From positions 462,434-526,433 of the forward strand of contig ML976691.1 in the NCBI GenBank assembly GCA_010015655.1: a stretch of DNA of 64,000 nucleotides, read 5' to 3'. The translations under genes and the position numbers were made by a program. Positions 47,698 to 58,944 of the stretch are shown here, in pieces. Each line of letters opens with the position of its first letter. The first letter of the stretch is position 1. This DNA comes from Bimuria novae-zelandiae CBS 107.79 (lineage: Eukaryota; Ascomycota; Dothideomycetes; Pleosporales; Didymosphaeriaceae). The notes beneath the pieces are model-generated. The model was given only the letters and a program-made list of their open reading frames with translations, was not told the origin of the DNA and made no database searches.

Positions 47698-47922
47698 TAT
47701 TAAATTTAATAGTGTTCTGTCACTTTAAGATAATGCAATAATAAGAATTTAATAGATGTAATAATTAATTGATAATGTTCGTGTTCTGTCTGTGTCTGGA
47801 ATGCAAATGTGTGCGAGGCTCCAAATAAGTGCCGCTATAGCGCTAGCCCTATTTAGAATAGTACAAAAGAGAGAGTGCTCCAGCCTCATATCCACAATAG
47901 ATAGAGGCTATATAATCGGACA
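47698..47922 (-). repeat. 5' LTR of Copia-2 (225 bp)
   Basis: More mutated than its partner (TATTAAATTTAATAG in place of TGTCAGATTTGATAG). Confidence 0.92.
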
Positions 47923-48100
47923 CCTCGCTCCTTCCAAGAAGCGCGCACACGGATGAGGTTAGTAAAGCGTAAAGCAAAGGAGGAGAGATTCTAATAAGAA
48001 GAGGTAAGAAAGTTAAAGGCTACTACTATAGCTTATAAAAAGTAAATTATAAAAGAGAAGCGCTAGAAGGCTGTAAAAGAAAAAAAAAGTAAAAAAGAAA

Positions 48101-48457
48101 GTATATAAAAATGCGTTAAGCTATTAATACGCGTAAAGCTAAAAAAGTACATAAAAAATAGTAGTATAACTCTTAAAATAGATTTTAAACTATATAAAAA
48201 CGTAAGTGTAAGGCCTATAATAATAAGAAGTTAAAAAGAGGTTAAAATATAGTTTTATAGCTATATAAAGTAGTAGTATTACTTATAAGCTATACTTAGC
48301 ACCTGCACCTATAGTAAATAGCTATAGCTATAAAATATTTTAACTATATAAATTTTAGTAGTAAATTCTGTTACATAGGCCTATAAATTACTTTACTAAA
48401 AAATCTAGTAATAATAGCTATTATATATAGCTCTATCGCCTTCAGTTTGCTAATAAT
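48101..48457. other. AT-rich DNA, presumed 3' non-coding end of copy D
   Basis: Lies between the basic tail of the copy D transposase and the Gypsy-4 LTR. It has strong RIP composition and no recognisable coding sequence. The sequence ATAAT at 48453-48457 is the left target duplication of Gypsy-4. Confidence 0.5.
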
Positions 48458-48843
48458 TGTATCGGCGCAGGTTACTTAAAGAATCGATGTTAGCGTATCT
48501 CCTAGCAGAGGCATGTAGGAGTGCGTGTATAAGAATGTAGCCTTGAATAAATTAAGTGCCTATAGGCCTGGTACGAAAGGATACGGAAAAGGTACTAAAC
48601 TACAAAGGCCCTAAGCTCCTCTAAATACACCTCTTCCCAGATGGCTAGCTAGCACATATCTGCCATAGGTTAACCGTTAGTCTAATAGATCCGAAATAGG
48701 TCCGAATCGGATCCGTAGTTCCCCATCGGTCTGATAGATCCGAAATTGGTCCGATACGGATGAGTGTTAGTTTTCGGATAATCTTGAATCCTATTTTAAC
48801 TGGCGAAGGGTTCTCGTGTCAACGAGCGATTATTCCTATTACA
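48458..48843 (-). repeat. 3' LTR of Gypsy-4 (386 bp)
   Basis: Contains an internal diverged direct repeat around TCTGATAGATCCGAAAT-type units (about 48690-48770). More RIP-mutated than the partner LTR at its right side. Confidence 0.93.
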
Positions 48844-48887
48844 CTACCCCCTCCTTTATAACTTGCAGATAGTCCCTTATCTATACC

Positions 48888-49534
48888 ATGTGTGAATTGT
48901 TTCGCGCGTTTTTGCTATTTCCGGCAACTAGCGCAGTTAGTGACGTTATAGTAGTAATTATAACTCTACTAATTAGTTAATTTCTATTTATCTTGTTTCG
49001 CTAGTTGTGCGCGTTCGATCGCGGTAACGTGCCTAACTACAAGTTCCCTAAGCTATCCTCTAAAAAGTGTAGCTACTACACCTCTTAGAACGAGAAGTGC
49101 AACCCTGTAAGTATAGCAATTCTAATTCTAGTCCGCTTTAATAATAGATTAGGTAGGTGCCCGACTTCGTGGAGTCCGAATTTTGGACTTTTAGGAGGGC
49201 CTTGCGGGATTGGAAGGGGGCCAGCAGGGAGGACACTGCTAACCTCCAACCCGCGCTCGACAAGGCTGCGAAGGACCTGGGCACAATTGTGCAGGTTACC
49301 CAGGCGGGTGAGGCTAGGCTAACTTCTATAAAATTGCTGCTCGCGCAGCATTCTACTTCTATACGGGTGGAGGATCGTCTGCGGCGTGTAGAGGAGGCAG
49401 TAGATAATCTTTATAACACTATAAGGACGGCTTCGGAGGGGGGTCGGGGGAAGGGAAAGGGTAAGGAGAAGGGAAAGGCGCCTACTGCCCTTAAGGGTGC
49501 TCTACCTAAGCCCTCTAATTTGGATAAGGAGTAG
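48888..49534 (+). pseudogene. Antisense spliced accessory gene of Gypsy-4 (Cys-cluster plus coiled coil)
   Basis: Opposite in strand to gag-pol. Exon 1 runs 48888-49106 from ATG 48888 (MCELFRAFLLFPATSAVSD) and has three RIP-type stops. It ends KKCSYYTSXNEKCNP, where a single G-to-A change explains the Tyr in place of a Cys, giving an original C-x2-C-x6-C cluster. An intron, 49107-49156 (50 bp), begins GTAAGT and ends GGTAG, and keeps the frame (phase 0). Exon 2, 49157-49534, is intact for 125 codons (VPDFVESEFWTFRRALRDW): a probable coiled coil over its middle (DRLRRVEEAVDNLYNTIRTA), then a Gly/Lys-rich basic tail and stop. Its composition is GC-rich, unlike the flanks. Function unknown; a nucleic-acid-binding regulator is only a guess. 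Confidence 0.7.
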
Positions 49535-49629
49535 AATTTTGTTTTTTTCTTTCTTTTCTTTCTTATACTTATTAGAATTTAAAACTTTTAGGCCTGCTAC
49601 TCTGTTCCTTGTTCCTATAAGTAAATCCA

Positions 49630-52600
49630 CTGACTTAATGCCTTTAGAGGTCCGGGGCAATTTAGATACTTATTATAAAATTATCTTAACTTGTAGGGGG
49701 CTCCTATAAAGTTCGATGCAAGGTACTATACTAGATCTAAGTTATGTCCTACCTACTTAACTCTATATTTAAGGGTATTTTAGGATAGCTTACTAGCTAA
49801 GATCTCCTCAACTTCCTATTCCTCTACTCTATTAATAGGGATACTTGGCGGTTTCGGAGCTTCTTATCCTAGTAGTGGGTCTTAAGGATCTTTGCAGAGG
49901 AGATTCAGAGTAAAAATATTATAGATTCGGGACCCTAAAGGAAGTTTAAGTCTGTATAAGTAATTAACTTGTTCTATTACTTTAAATAGGCCCTCCCACT
50001 TATCGGACAGCTTTTAGCTGGGTCTTGACACCACAAGGTTGCGAGCGTCTAGGTAGACCATATCGCCAACTTCCTAGTCGACTGGGCGAAGGTGTTAATT
50101 AATTACAAATCGCATTTAGTCTTGTGCTCGTTCCATGTTTTCCTTTACTAGCTGCTAAGCGGCATGCATTTGTTTGGCTAGTAATTAAGTATCTTTAATA
50201 TTTAAACGATCCTGGGGCTTAGTAAATGAGGTAGGATTCCAATCCCAACTTTGACGGGGTTCGGAGCCATACAGGATCTGGTAGGGTAACATGCTAATAG
50301 TCGAATGGGGCAGAGTGACCTGCGCTCGATCGATCAGGGGTAGAAGTAAACTCCAGTTATCCTGGTAGTAGGATACGAAGGGGCGTAGCCTCTGGTCGAT
50401 ATACTTGTTCATGATTTCTGTCTGGCCATCTGTCTCTTTATGGTACGCGGTAGATAGCTTCACTTTAACGCCTATAATCTAACAAAACTCCAACCAGAAT
50501 GTGGAAACAAACTAAGGACCTCGATTAGAGACTATAGACTCCGGAGTGTGTCCGAATTAGTACACCTATTATACAAACAAGTTAGCCATTTCGCGGGCAT
50601 TAATCAATTTATGGCAAGGAATAGATACCACTTGTTTAGATAGACAATTAATAACTACCATAATCTAATCGTATCCGGCCCTGTCCTTAGGAAATTCCTT
50701 AAAGTCGATACACAGATATTGCATAGGCCTATTAGGGATAGGTAACGGATGCAAAAACCCTAGAGTAGGGGTCTGCCTTAGGTGTGCACGTTGGTAGGGA
50801 ATGTAGTTTTGTACATACCGCTTACAGGTAGCTTCCATTCCCTTCTAGTAGTACTTTCGAGAGAGCAACTAGTAGGTTTTTATATAACCTGGATAAGCCG
50901 TTAACTTCTAATCATGGATTTCCCGGATAAGGCGGGTACACAAAGTAGATTCGAGAGGGACGCACAGTCTATCATTATATAGAATAAGACTATTATAAAT
51001 CTAATATTTCTCTAGTAGGGACTAGCGTTCTATAATAAATCCGAGGCGGTTCTTCTGCAGCAAGGCTTTAATAAGTTAATAAGAATCCAGACTCATAATG
51101 TCTTTATTAGTTAATAAGGCGAACACGTCGACTTCGGCATTAGACTTCTTAATGTAGGTCTAGGCCAGGTCGGAGTTAATCCGGGGGTCAAGTTGATGGG
51201 GCCCTAGGAATACTTGGCTACGATTATTATTTTAAATAGCCTTAAGGTCCGCAAGATCTTATTCTTATTAACTTAGGATATTGGCTCTAGCGTTGCTTTT
51301 ACCTGGCGTGTATTTAATCCGAAAGTCAAACGAGGATAGTATTTCGTACCAGCGAACTTAACGAGCATTAAGGACCTTGGTAGTTATAAAGTATTCTAAG
51401 AATCAATAATCTAAAAAAACTTAGATTATAGTTTAGGTAAAAGCAAGTTCTGCGCGCCACTTAATAAAGGTAGTAATAATGGCGAATAATTCCTTATTAT
51501 GGATCTCCTAGTTTAGTTCGGATCTGGTTAGGACATGACTGTAGAATGCCACTAGTTAAACTTTTCCATCCGGATATTCCTGGGATAGTACTCCTGCAAT
51601 CACTCCGTCTGATGCGTCTGTTTCTACCCTAGTAGGTAGTTTAGGGTCGAAGTGATAGAGGGTGGGGATGGCTAGTAACGCCTATTTAATTTGCTAAAAG
51701 GCGACTTCACACTCCAAACTCTATTTAAATAGGATTTAAGGACTTTGCAGGGTACTAATAGGTTTCGTAATACAGGAGAAGTCCTTAACAAATTACTAAT
51801 AGAACCTAGCAAATCTAAGGAACGACTTCACACCTGTTACGGTTGTAAGGGCTTTCCAGTTCCGTAGTGCTTCTACCTTGGCTGGATCTACCTCCATACC
51901 AGTATTGGTAAGGATATAACCTAGGTATCGGGTCCGAGTCACATGGAATTCACTTTTAAGGATGTCGACTTAGAGGCTGGCTTTCTAGAGACGATCTAAC
52001 ACCTTCTAAACGTGCTTAATGTGTTCCTCGACGGTGTTGGAATAAATAAGGATGTTATCCAGGTACGTAATATAAAAGTCGTCGAGATAATTAATAAGAA
52101 TATTATTTATATATTACTGGTAGGTAGCTAGTCTATTATATAACCTAAAAGGCAATACCTTGCACTTGTAAGATCTATATTAAGTCTAAAACGTAGTGTA
52201 CTCTTCTAATTCAGGATCTATGCGAATTTTATTAAAGGTAGCTTAGATATTAAATTTAGTAAATATCTTAGCCTTAGAGGGGCGAGCTAAAAGTTCGTTA
52301 ATTCTTAGAATTAGGTAGGAGTCTTTTCGGGTTAGAAGGTTAAGTTTACAATAGTCTACATATATTCGAAAATCTCCGTTTGGCTTTCGTACACAAAGGA
52401 TGGGAGACGCGAAAGGGCTTTAATTATGCTTAATAAATTCCTTTTAAAGATGTTCTAGAACGTACTTTTTAATAGCCTCTAGTTCTTCTAGACTGGATTT
52501 ATATAGAGGACTGTAGTTATTTAGAAGGGGTTTAGTAAGCACAATCTTATAGTTATATAGTCGGCGCGAGGGTAGCTTATCGGCCGTAGTCTTGCTAAAC

Positions 52601-54900
52601 ATATCCTAATACTAACGGTATATTTAGGGAAGTCGTTCTTTAATAAGATAAGTATTTTTAGGATCTTTAGCGTGGCGTTAAGTTCGTTTATAGTCTAACA
52701 GGCGTTCGATTTCGTACAGAGAAGTAGTAAAGAATTTGTTAACTGGCTTTTTTATGTTAAAGTGAAAGGCGTTTGCTAAGATAAGAGTAATTGTGGGCAT
52801 CTGCATCGCCTGCGGAGCGGATGCGGAACGGGCAGGTTTTGGAGCGGGATCCTAAGAAATTAGGGGTACTGTCTTCCTACTTGGAGGGAGAGGATAAGGT
52901 AGTCGAATGAGGCCCTTGATGCGATTGACTGTAGGGCTGTTCTTTATCCAATATTATTCCTGTTCCTATAGGATATCCCGGCGACGAATGTCTTGCTGCA
53001 CCTCTAAGTTCCGAATTAGCTATTCTAGCTGTATTAAGATAGTTTTAGAGGGATTGTAGGTCTTAGGATACTTTGCTAGCCATAAGATCTAATTCTGCTT
53101 TATATCTAATTAAAGCTTAAAGCGCTTAAGCTATTAGAGTCCTAGGATGTAGTCCTGTGTTCCTAAGTCTATTACTATAAAGGGGCAGTTATGGATTATT
53201 TGCCTATTTATCCTTATGTGCAAACGAATGTATTAGTCCACTAGGGCACGAATCTTATTTAAGAACCCTTGAACCATAACGCGGTATGGTAGTTTTCGGA
53301 TAGGAACATAAAGTGACTAAGATAAAGAAGCTATAATTTAAGAATTAATAAAAAGAAAACTTTAGGCACTAGTGTTAATAAGGGCATTAAGTTAGATCCC
53401 GTACCCGTTCGAACGGAGTACGAGGGGGGTTCGAAAGTAAGGACCTCCTAGTAACTTTAACAAATCTATATTAGAAAGGTTGTACTTGCTTATACCTAGG
53501 GCAGAGGCTTTTCCTAGGCGTCTTTGTTTCCCAGGGATGCTTCCTTATCCGCATTAACGTATTCTTAATTAGAGTCTAGTTCCACTCTGATCTCGCGGAC
53601 GCGGGGTTAAGGGCAATCTCTAATAAAGTGTCTTAACTTTTTATAGTTATAGCAGGTGTTAGAACTTATCTGTGTTATTAGAGGTTGCGACGGCGGGACT
53701 GTCCTGTCTTAGGGCGCATTTGGAGTATATTCCTTAATAGGCCTGTATAGTACCTTAGTTAGGGTACTAGGGTGAATTTCTTCCTTATAGTTCTTCTAAC
53801 GCAGAGGTTAATTTATACTAGTTATAGAGTAGGTAAAGGGACTTGTCAGTGCATTCCGCGTTTCTAAGTTAAAGGCTATTAGGTGGGCCACTATTTTCTT
53901 AAAGGAATTATTCTACAGGTGCTTAAACCCTATGTTCGGAGCCCTTAAGGATAGTGTTATCTTTTCCCACAGGAATAGAGACCATTTATTCTTATAAACT
54001 CTGCCTTGGATTGCTGCACTAATGAACTTAGCCTTAAAGGCAAGGAAAGTTTCCTTAGAGGTTATCTCTAAGCGTTAGAACGTGGTCTAGTACTTAGCTT
54101 CCTTGTTGCCAGATATAAAGAAGGATAATAGTAGTTCGATTATCTCCTCAGCATTCTTAAACCGTAACGTATCCAAAGTAGCTAGGTACTAGGGTTCCAA
54201 ATATTCGCGAGCGGTACTAGAAGTATGTCCCTACACTAATGCCATGCGAGCGCGTTTACTTGGATAGTAATCTGCGTTAATCTTAAGACGGTCCCTAATC
54301 GATGCTTATTATTAAGGAAAGGTAGATTCTTTCCTATTAATTAGGGATTCTATCTTGGGAGTTCGCTTGGATAGCTTTGCCATAATAGTGGCGGGAGATT
54401 CGGACTGGTATTAGAGGACTGTTGGGGGTGATTCGATTGTAGGCCGGGCTTAGTCCCTAGCTTAGGATTCTCTAGTCAATTGCTCTAGTTGTGCTTGCAT
54501 TTAACGCAATTAGTTCTAGAGAGCTATTACTAAGTTAGCGGATTAAACTAAATTGGCTTTAGGTCTAACAATAAGATTATCTAAAGTATTATCGCTTTCT
54601 TTGTCTTCTTCGCTCTTCGAAGGTTCTGGGGGTGGCTAACGGTCTCCCTAAGTCTAACTCCGGGCCACCTGCCGTGCCGTTTTTAACAATGCTAAAGCAG
54701 ATATTAACGTTTAATTTTAAGTCTGTAGGTTATTAGTAGTTACTACTTTTCTACCTTGGCGCAACTTTACGCGACTTTTCTAAAGTTAACCTAATTTATT
54801 TATAATTAGGAGTTCTAAACCTAAAGGCTTTAGTTAGCAGGAGGTCTCTAGAATCCTGCCTATAGAGAAAACTAAGGACGCGCTAACGCGGGTCCGTTCC
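49630..54900 (-). pseudogene. Gypsy-4 gag-pol with chromodomain, RIP-degraded
   Basis: From right to left: gag with zinc knuckle CYNYKKLRHFIRDC (near 53625-53670; one Cys now Tyr). Reverse transcriptase carries YLDNILIYSNTVEEHIKHV (near 52030-52075; YLDD altered). RNase H has ETDASDGVIAGVLSQEYPDG (near 51575-51630). The integrase segment at 50185-50463 is open for 92 codons (KLSTAYHKETDGQTEIMNKY then DRAQVTLPHSTISMLPYQIL). A chromodomain follows at about 49640-49845 (VEEXEVEEILAS then ASNFIGAPYKLR). This is the gene order of fungal chromoviruses such as MAGGY or Pyret. Stops are dense outside the integrase segment. Confidence 0.87.
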
Positions 54901-54957
54901 GTTCTCGTAGCGATATTTTTTAAAGCCGTTACCGGCGGTAGTACCTTTTCTGTATAA

Positions 54958-55343
54958 TGTATTAGCGCAGGTTACTTAAAGGATTAATGTTAGCGTATCT
55001 CTTAGTAGAGGCATGTGGGAGTGCGTGTATAAGAATGTAGCCTTAAATGAATTAAGTGCCTATAGGCCTGGTACGAAAGGATACGGAAAAGGTACTGAAC
55101 TATAAAGGCCCTAAGCTTCTCTAAATACACCTCTTCCTAGATGGCTAGCTAGCACATATCTGCCATAGGTTGACCGTCGGTCTGATGGATCCGAAATAGG
55201 TCTGAATCGGATCCGTAGTTCCCTATCGGTCTGATAGATCCGAAATTGGTCCGATACGGATGAGTGTCGGTTTTCGGATGATCTCGAATCCTGTCTTGAC
55301 TGGCCAAGGGTTCTCGTGTCGACGAGCGATTGTTCCTGTTACA
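54958..55343 (-). repeat. 5' LTR of Gypsy-4 (386 bp)
   Basis: The promoter-side LTR for the minus-strand transcript. The right half (from about 55180) shows almost no RIP and grades into host-like composition. Confidence 0.93.
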
Positions 55344-55348
55344 ATAAT

Positions 55349-55421
55349 AGCTAGGGCTGATTCCGCGCGTTGGCCGACGGCGCGCGTTGGCCGATGGCGC
55401 GCGTTGGGTGCACGGGCACGG
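55349..55421 (+). repeat. Candidate right terminal repeat of Fot1-like copy D
   Basis: On the minus strand it reads CCGTGCCCGTGCACCCAACG, then CCAACGCGCG three times in all, spaced 17 bp. Copy C has CCAATGCACG twice at the same spacing after CGTGTCCGTGCACCC. Followed by TA (55422-55423). This marks the end of the transposon stack. Confidence 0.6.
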
Positions 55422-55423
55422 TA

Positions 55424-56399
55424 TCCGGGCCGCGTCTTTCTCACGACATCGAGCGTGAGTGGTGGACTGATACGAAGAGGCACGGTGCGGCACGCAAGCC
55501 ACGATTTCGGCGCTGACGCAAACATTGGGAGCCGAAGAGGGCAGATAAGGAAAGATAGAGGTCGTGACACGGACGAATTCAAGCGACGGTCGTGCAGTTG
55601 CGAAGCTCGTCGTGCAGCATGCGATCGAACGAAAAGCGAGTGAAAACTTTTTAAGAACCCGCGGTGGAACGAAGACGCGTCTTCAATGCGTGCACAGCAT
55701 TGTCGTCTTCGCAAGCGATGTTGCACAGCGCGAGCAGCATGAACGCCGCAAGCCACCAGACTTCAACCGTAGCCTGGACCTAAGCTCGCGCTCCTACGCA
55801 TAGCACGATCAGCGTAAGACGGATAGTGGAAGGAGCAATATCATATTGCTATAACGCTCGTATAGACGACCAACAACAGCTAGGAACTCAACTCATCCAT
55901 AGCATTGATTAGATTCAGCATGCCGCTTCATGCTCATCACTTCGTACCTGCATCCGCCCCCCGCTTCTGACATACATAAGGAAAAGTGCAAGTCGATATG
56001 ACCCGACAGCGCGGGCACGAATAATATAGAGTCAGCGCAACGCCACCACTCAATGCAGCAACGCCGCACTGTAAGAGAACGCCCGAAAAGCAGAATGAAC
56101 GAGAGACGAGGAAAATTGAGACAAGGAAACGTCTGTGACGGGAAAAGAGTCCACCATAAAACACTAGGTTTAAATACTGACTTTTGTCTTCCAACCCCTA
56201 TTAGGATAACTCCGAGCCTTTTCGATGCTGACAAAAGAGAGAACAACCAAGCCCGTCATGATCATGAAGATATACAAGAAAGGTATGCGATGTCATTAGG
56301 TCGTGAAGCGAAGTGGTGTGTGAGGCAACATTATGCGCCGGATTGTGCGTACATGGTGCAGTGTGTTGTATATGTGATGGATGGTCGACCAGGTGGAGT
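55424..56399. other. Host DNA without a recognised gene
   Basis: Balanced to GC-rich composition, no RIP. Overlapping open frames on both strands (for example 55223-55756 minus) partly run into the transposon end and lack domains. Part probably is the 3' untranslated and intergenic region of the CRIB gene. Confidence 0.55.
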
Positions 56400-58944
56400 T
56401 TAGTTTGCCGAGGGACTCAGTGGAGCAATCGGCATAGAAGTGGGCGAACGCTTGGGCGGGCTGGGGAAAAGACTGAGGTATTGATCTCGACTTTTCTGTG
56501 GTACGCTACCGGCTCTGCTGCGAGCATCTGTAGATGTTCGGTCCGAGGCAAGCAACCTGGCGGCTCCTTCCGAGGAAGTGTACTTGTAGCTGATCCGAGT
56601 GCGAGAGGAGGAACCCGTAGAACCCTGGCGAGCGAGTTCAAGGGAGGTCTTCATTTCTGCGTTGAGGGTAGCTTTCGCGGAATCTATGGGGTCTTGCTCG
56701 TCGTCGGAAACGAAGAATGTTCGTTCTTGTGACGCATGACCTGGAGGAGTGGCGCCATCATCTTCGGAATCGTTTTCATCATGAGTAGTGATTGAGTCAA
56801 CCTGCTCCGCGAGCTTGTCGACCACCGTAGAGAAATCCTGACGGGTATTCCGAGAGGAGTAAACAAGCTCCGGGAGGCTTCCTACAGAATCACCAGAACG
56901 ACGGATGCCTGCAGTCCACGATCCCGAGCCGTGGCCGCTAGATATGAGGCTACTGTCGTAAGAGCTGCGCTTGCTGGTTCGCACGTGACTACTACGTGTC
57001 GAGCTGGGGACGCTTCGGGTAGGCTCAAGGAGCGGAAAGTGTTTATCCAAGCCTTCATAGTCAGCTAATAGGTTGTCATACATTTCCTCGCGATGGACCT
57101 GTTCCTTGTAGTCTTGAGACCCGATGAGCGACGGTGCGAAGCTGAAACGATTCGCTTCAGTAAGTGCAGCATGAGGAAAGCCATGGTGATTGAAGTAATC
57201 GGATGGTGTATGCACCTGTGTATCCGTAGTGGAGCTCGAAATGGCAGACCTTGGTTCCAATTCGGGCACGTTACTAGCGATTGGTAGTAGCAGCGACGAA
57301 TGGAAGTTGGCGTTGAAGAAACTCGGGCTCGCAGCTGACTCCTCATCGATGACTGGCGAAGAAACTGCACTAGAGCTTCGTGCCAAAGCAGATACTTGTT
57401 GGTGATTTTGTCGTTCAATCATCCAGTCCCGGTTATCTTGTTTCTCTTCAGCCGATGGGCTCTCCCAATCGAGTTCGCACTCCGCTTCCAAAGCATTCTC
57501 GTATATGTAGTCGATGTCATCTTCCCAAGACTCCTCTATCACTCTCCACGTATTTGACTTCCTTCGAGCAGCCAGCGGCTTCCGGATCGAGTGCCTGCGA
57601 GTGAGCCCAGGAGAAGGGAGGGTCTCTGACATTTGTGACAAAGGACGCATTGCATTATGCGTATTCAGCGGTTTCGGTAACGCATGGGAGTCTTTCCGAG
57701 CATGGGACTTGCTGGTAGGGGATCGCCGACTGAACGTAAATGGTGCGTAAGATGGCGATCGAGGCGACTTCGAAGATCTGTTTGGCGGTATAGGGGCAGG
57801 CCTGGGGCTAACGAAGCGCTCTGGTTCCTCTGCAACGTCTTCGAGACCAGGACTGAATGCAGGAGACATTGGGTGGATAGCTGAGTTATCGGGCGTAGTC
57901 AGAGCATGGCCAACATAGTCAGGCTCTTCAGCCATGCTGGGCAACAGTCCACTCATATGTGTAGGGCTCAATGGAGCCACATTGTCCCAAACACCCGACT
58001 GTCTATTTCCTGACGTGGTAGCCATGTCTGGGCTAGCAGCTCCTTGGAGTCGAGATGATACCCGATGCGGTGGGTTGGCGGACTGGGTATGGCGGTGCAT
58101 GCGAGTATTGACGCCTGGTTGTGAGAAGCTCTCTACAGATCGAGTTTGACGGAGCGATAGTCGGGTCGACTTTCTATCGACGACATGATCGACAAAATCT
58201 GGAGACGGCCTCAATTCAATAGCGGATGTTGATCGCCGCGCAGTTGTTGTCACGTCATCTGCTGAACAGTTTGATGAGCGTAGGTCCTCCGCTTTTATAC
58301 CAGTAAGATCGCGACGCGGGGTCTGCGAGGCTCGAACTGCGCGGAAACCAGCAACAAGTTCCTTCTGAGATGCCTCTTGGAGGGCGGCGAAGTGGTGTCG
58401 GTTCGTGTGTGTAAGGTGCTGGAAGTCGAACGGGCTTGAGATGCGGTTTTTCAGATGTTGTGCTACACTACTCAGTTGCTGAAGAGCAGGAAGGGTATCT
58501 GAATAACTCACTCGAGGTTTCCAATTGCTCACCGGGCTTCTTCGTTTTACGCAGCATTGAAGTCTTCTTGGTACCCATGTGCGACTCGTCGTGGTTGTGT
58601 GCATACGAAAGGTGTGCAAGTGATCCACTCAGTCGCTTGCCCTTCTTGTTCTTCAAAAGGGAGCGACTTGACGACGCTTCATGTCCTACCATACTGGTGG
58701 AAGTCGGAGACGCGTGAGTCGATGTAGTTGAAGTCACCGTATTACTGCGGGATCGCAAAGTGAACACTGAACGCCTTCTTCCAGATGGTGAAGCCAGATC
58801 CCCGTAAGAGGAAGTCTCGGAAGCTTGCGAGTAGTCAACATCGGACATAGAAGTCGTAGTTGAGGGGGTTGTGGCCAGGGAATCCACAAACGATTGGTTA
58901 GAAGATGTGATCATGTTGGTTCTATTAAAAGCAAACAAGGCCAT
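56400..58944 (-). CDS. CRIB (P21-Rho-binding) domain protein, two coding exons
   Basis: Coding on the minus strand. The first exon starts at ATG 58944 (MALFAFNRTNMITSSNQSFV; an internal ATG at 58911 is an alternative) and reads through Ser/Thr-rich sequence to KKTSMLRKTKKPG near 58525. The second exon is open from about 58490 to the TAA at 56400-56402. It begins SSVAQHLKNRISSPFDFQHL, and HTNRHHFAALQEASQKELVA follows: this is a CRIB motif (ISxPxxFxHxxH), which binds GTP-loaded Cdc42/Rac. After it come long Ser/Pro-rich, low-complexity stretches with a conserved-looking segment NTWRVIEESWEDDIDYIYEN (about 57490-57550). Likely a cytoplasmic or cortical Cdc42 effector or scaffold; no kinase domain is present, so it is not a PAK kinase. 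An intron lies near 58460-58530 (GTGAGC donor, TTCAG acceptor), but these sites differ in phase and I could not fix the junction. Composition is host-like and there are no RIP stops. Confidence 0.8.

Larger units (their letters stand above)
42599..47922 (-). mobile_element. Copia-2 LTR retrotransposon, full length (5324 bp)
   Basis: LTRs 42599-42823 and 47698-47922 (225 bp each), perfect target duplication CCTCG (42594-42598 and 47923-47927), polypurine tract next to the left LTR (CACCCCCTCAGC on the + strand). Same family as Copia-1, opposite orientation, inserted in the transposase of copy D. Confidence 0.95.
42212..48100 (+). pseudogene. Fot1-like transposase C-terminal part (copy D), split by Copia-2
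   Basis: From 42212 the + strand reads SFTKLNILSFFKVVGVSLFN and IILNKFI, which aligns to the region after the third catalytic Asp in copy C (FKELTILSSFRATGISPPNP and ILNRF). After Copia-2 and one copy of CCTCG are removed, WTPRSFQEARTRM continues into a Lys/Glu-rich tail (about 47928-48100), the same basic coiled coil as in the other copies. Roughly 50 residues between the end of the core at 20507 and this segment are missing, so a deletion accompanied the insertion history. Confidence 0.65.
48458..55343 (-). mobile_element. Gypsy-4 chromovirus, full length (6886 bp), with an antisense accessory gene
   Basis: LTRs 48458-48843 and 54958-55343, both exactly 386 bp, ends TGTA...TACA, with a perfect target duplication ATAAT (48453-48457 and 55344-55348). 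The polypurine tract is at 48844-48854 (read on the minus strand). Minus-strand order: gag, protease, reverse transcriptase, RNase H, integrase, chromodomain. A further gene on the + strand fills the space between pol and the 3' LTR. Confidence 0.95.
19488..55421 (+). mobile_element. Old Fot1-like transposon (copy D), host of the nested retroelement stack
   Basis: N-terminal and core transposase lie at 19578-20507, C-terminal transposase at 42212-42598 and 47928-48100, and a 3' end after Gypsy-4 at 55349-55421. That end has CCAACGCGCG-type repeats and closes with GCACGGGCACGG before TA (55422-55423), closely resembling the GCACGGACACGT end of copies A-C. A possible left end is TA at 19486-19487 followed by CTGTGCC, against CCGTGCC at the right end; that match is short and uncertain. 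About 36 kb of inserted elements separate the pieces. Confidence 0.55.

Noticed and set aside
55223..55756. Open frame of 177 codons on the minus strand, overlapping others
   Set aside because: It runs into the Fot1-like terminal repeat and the Gypsy-4 LTR, overlaps open frames on the other strand and shows no domain; GC-rich DNA gives such frames by chance.
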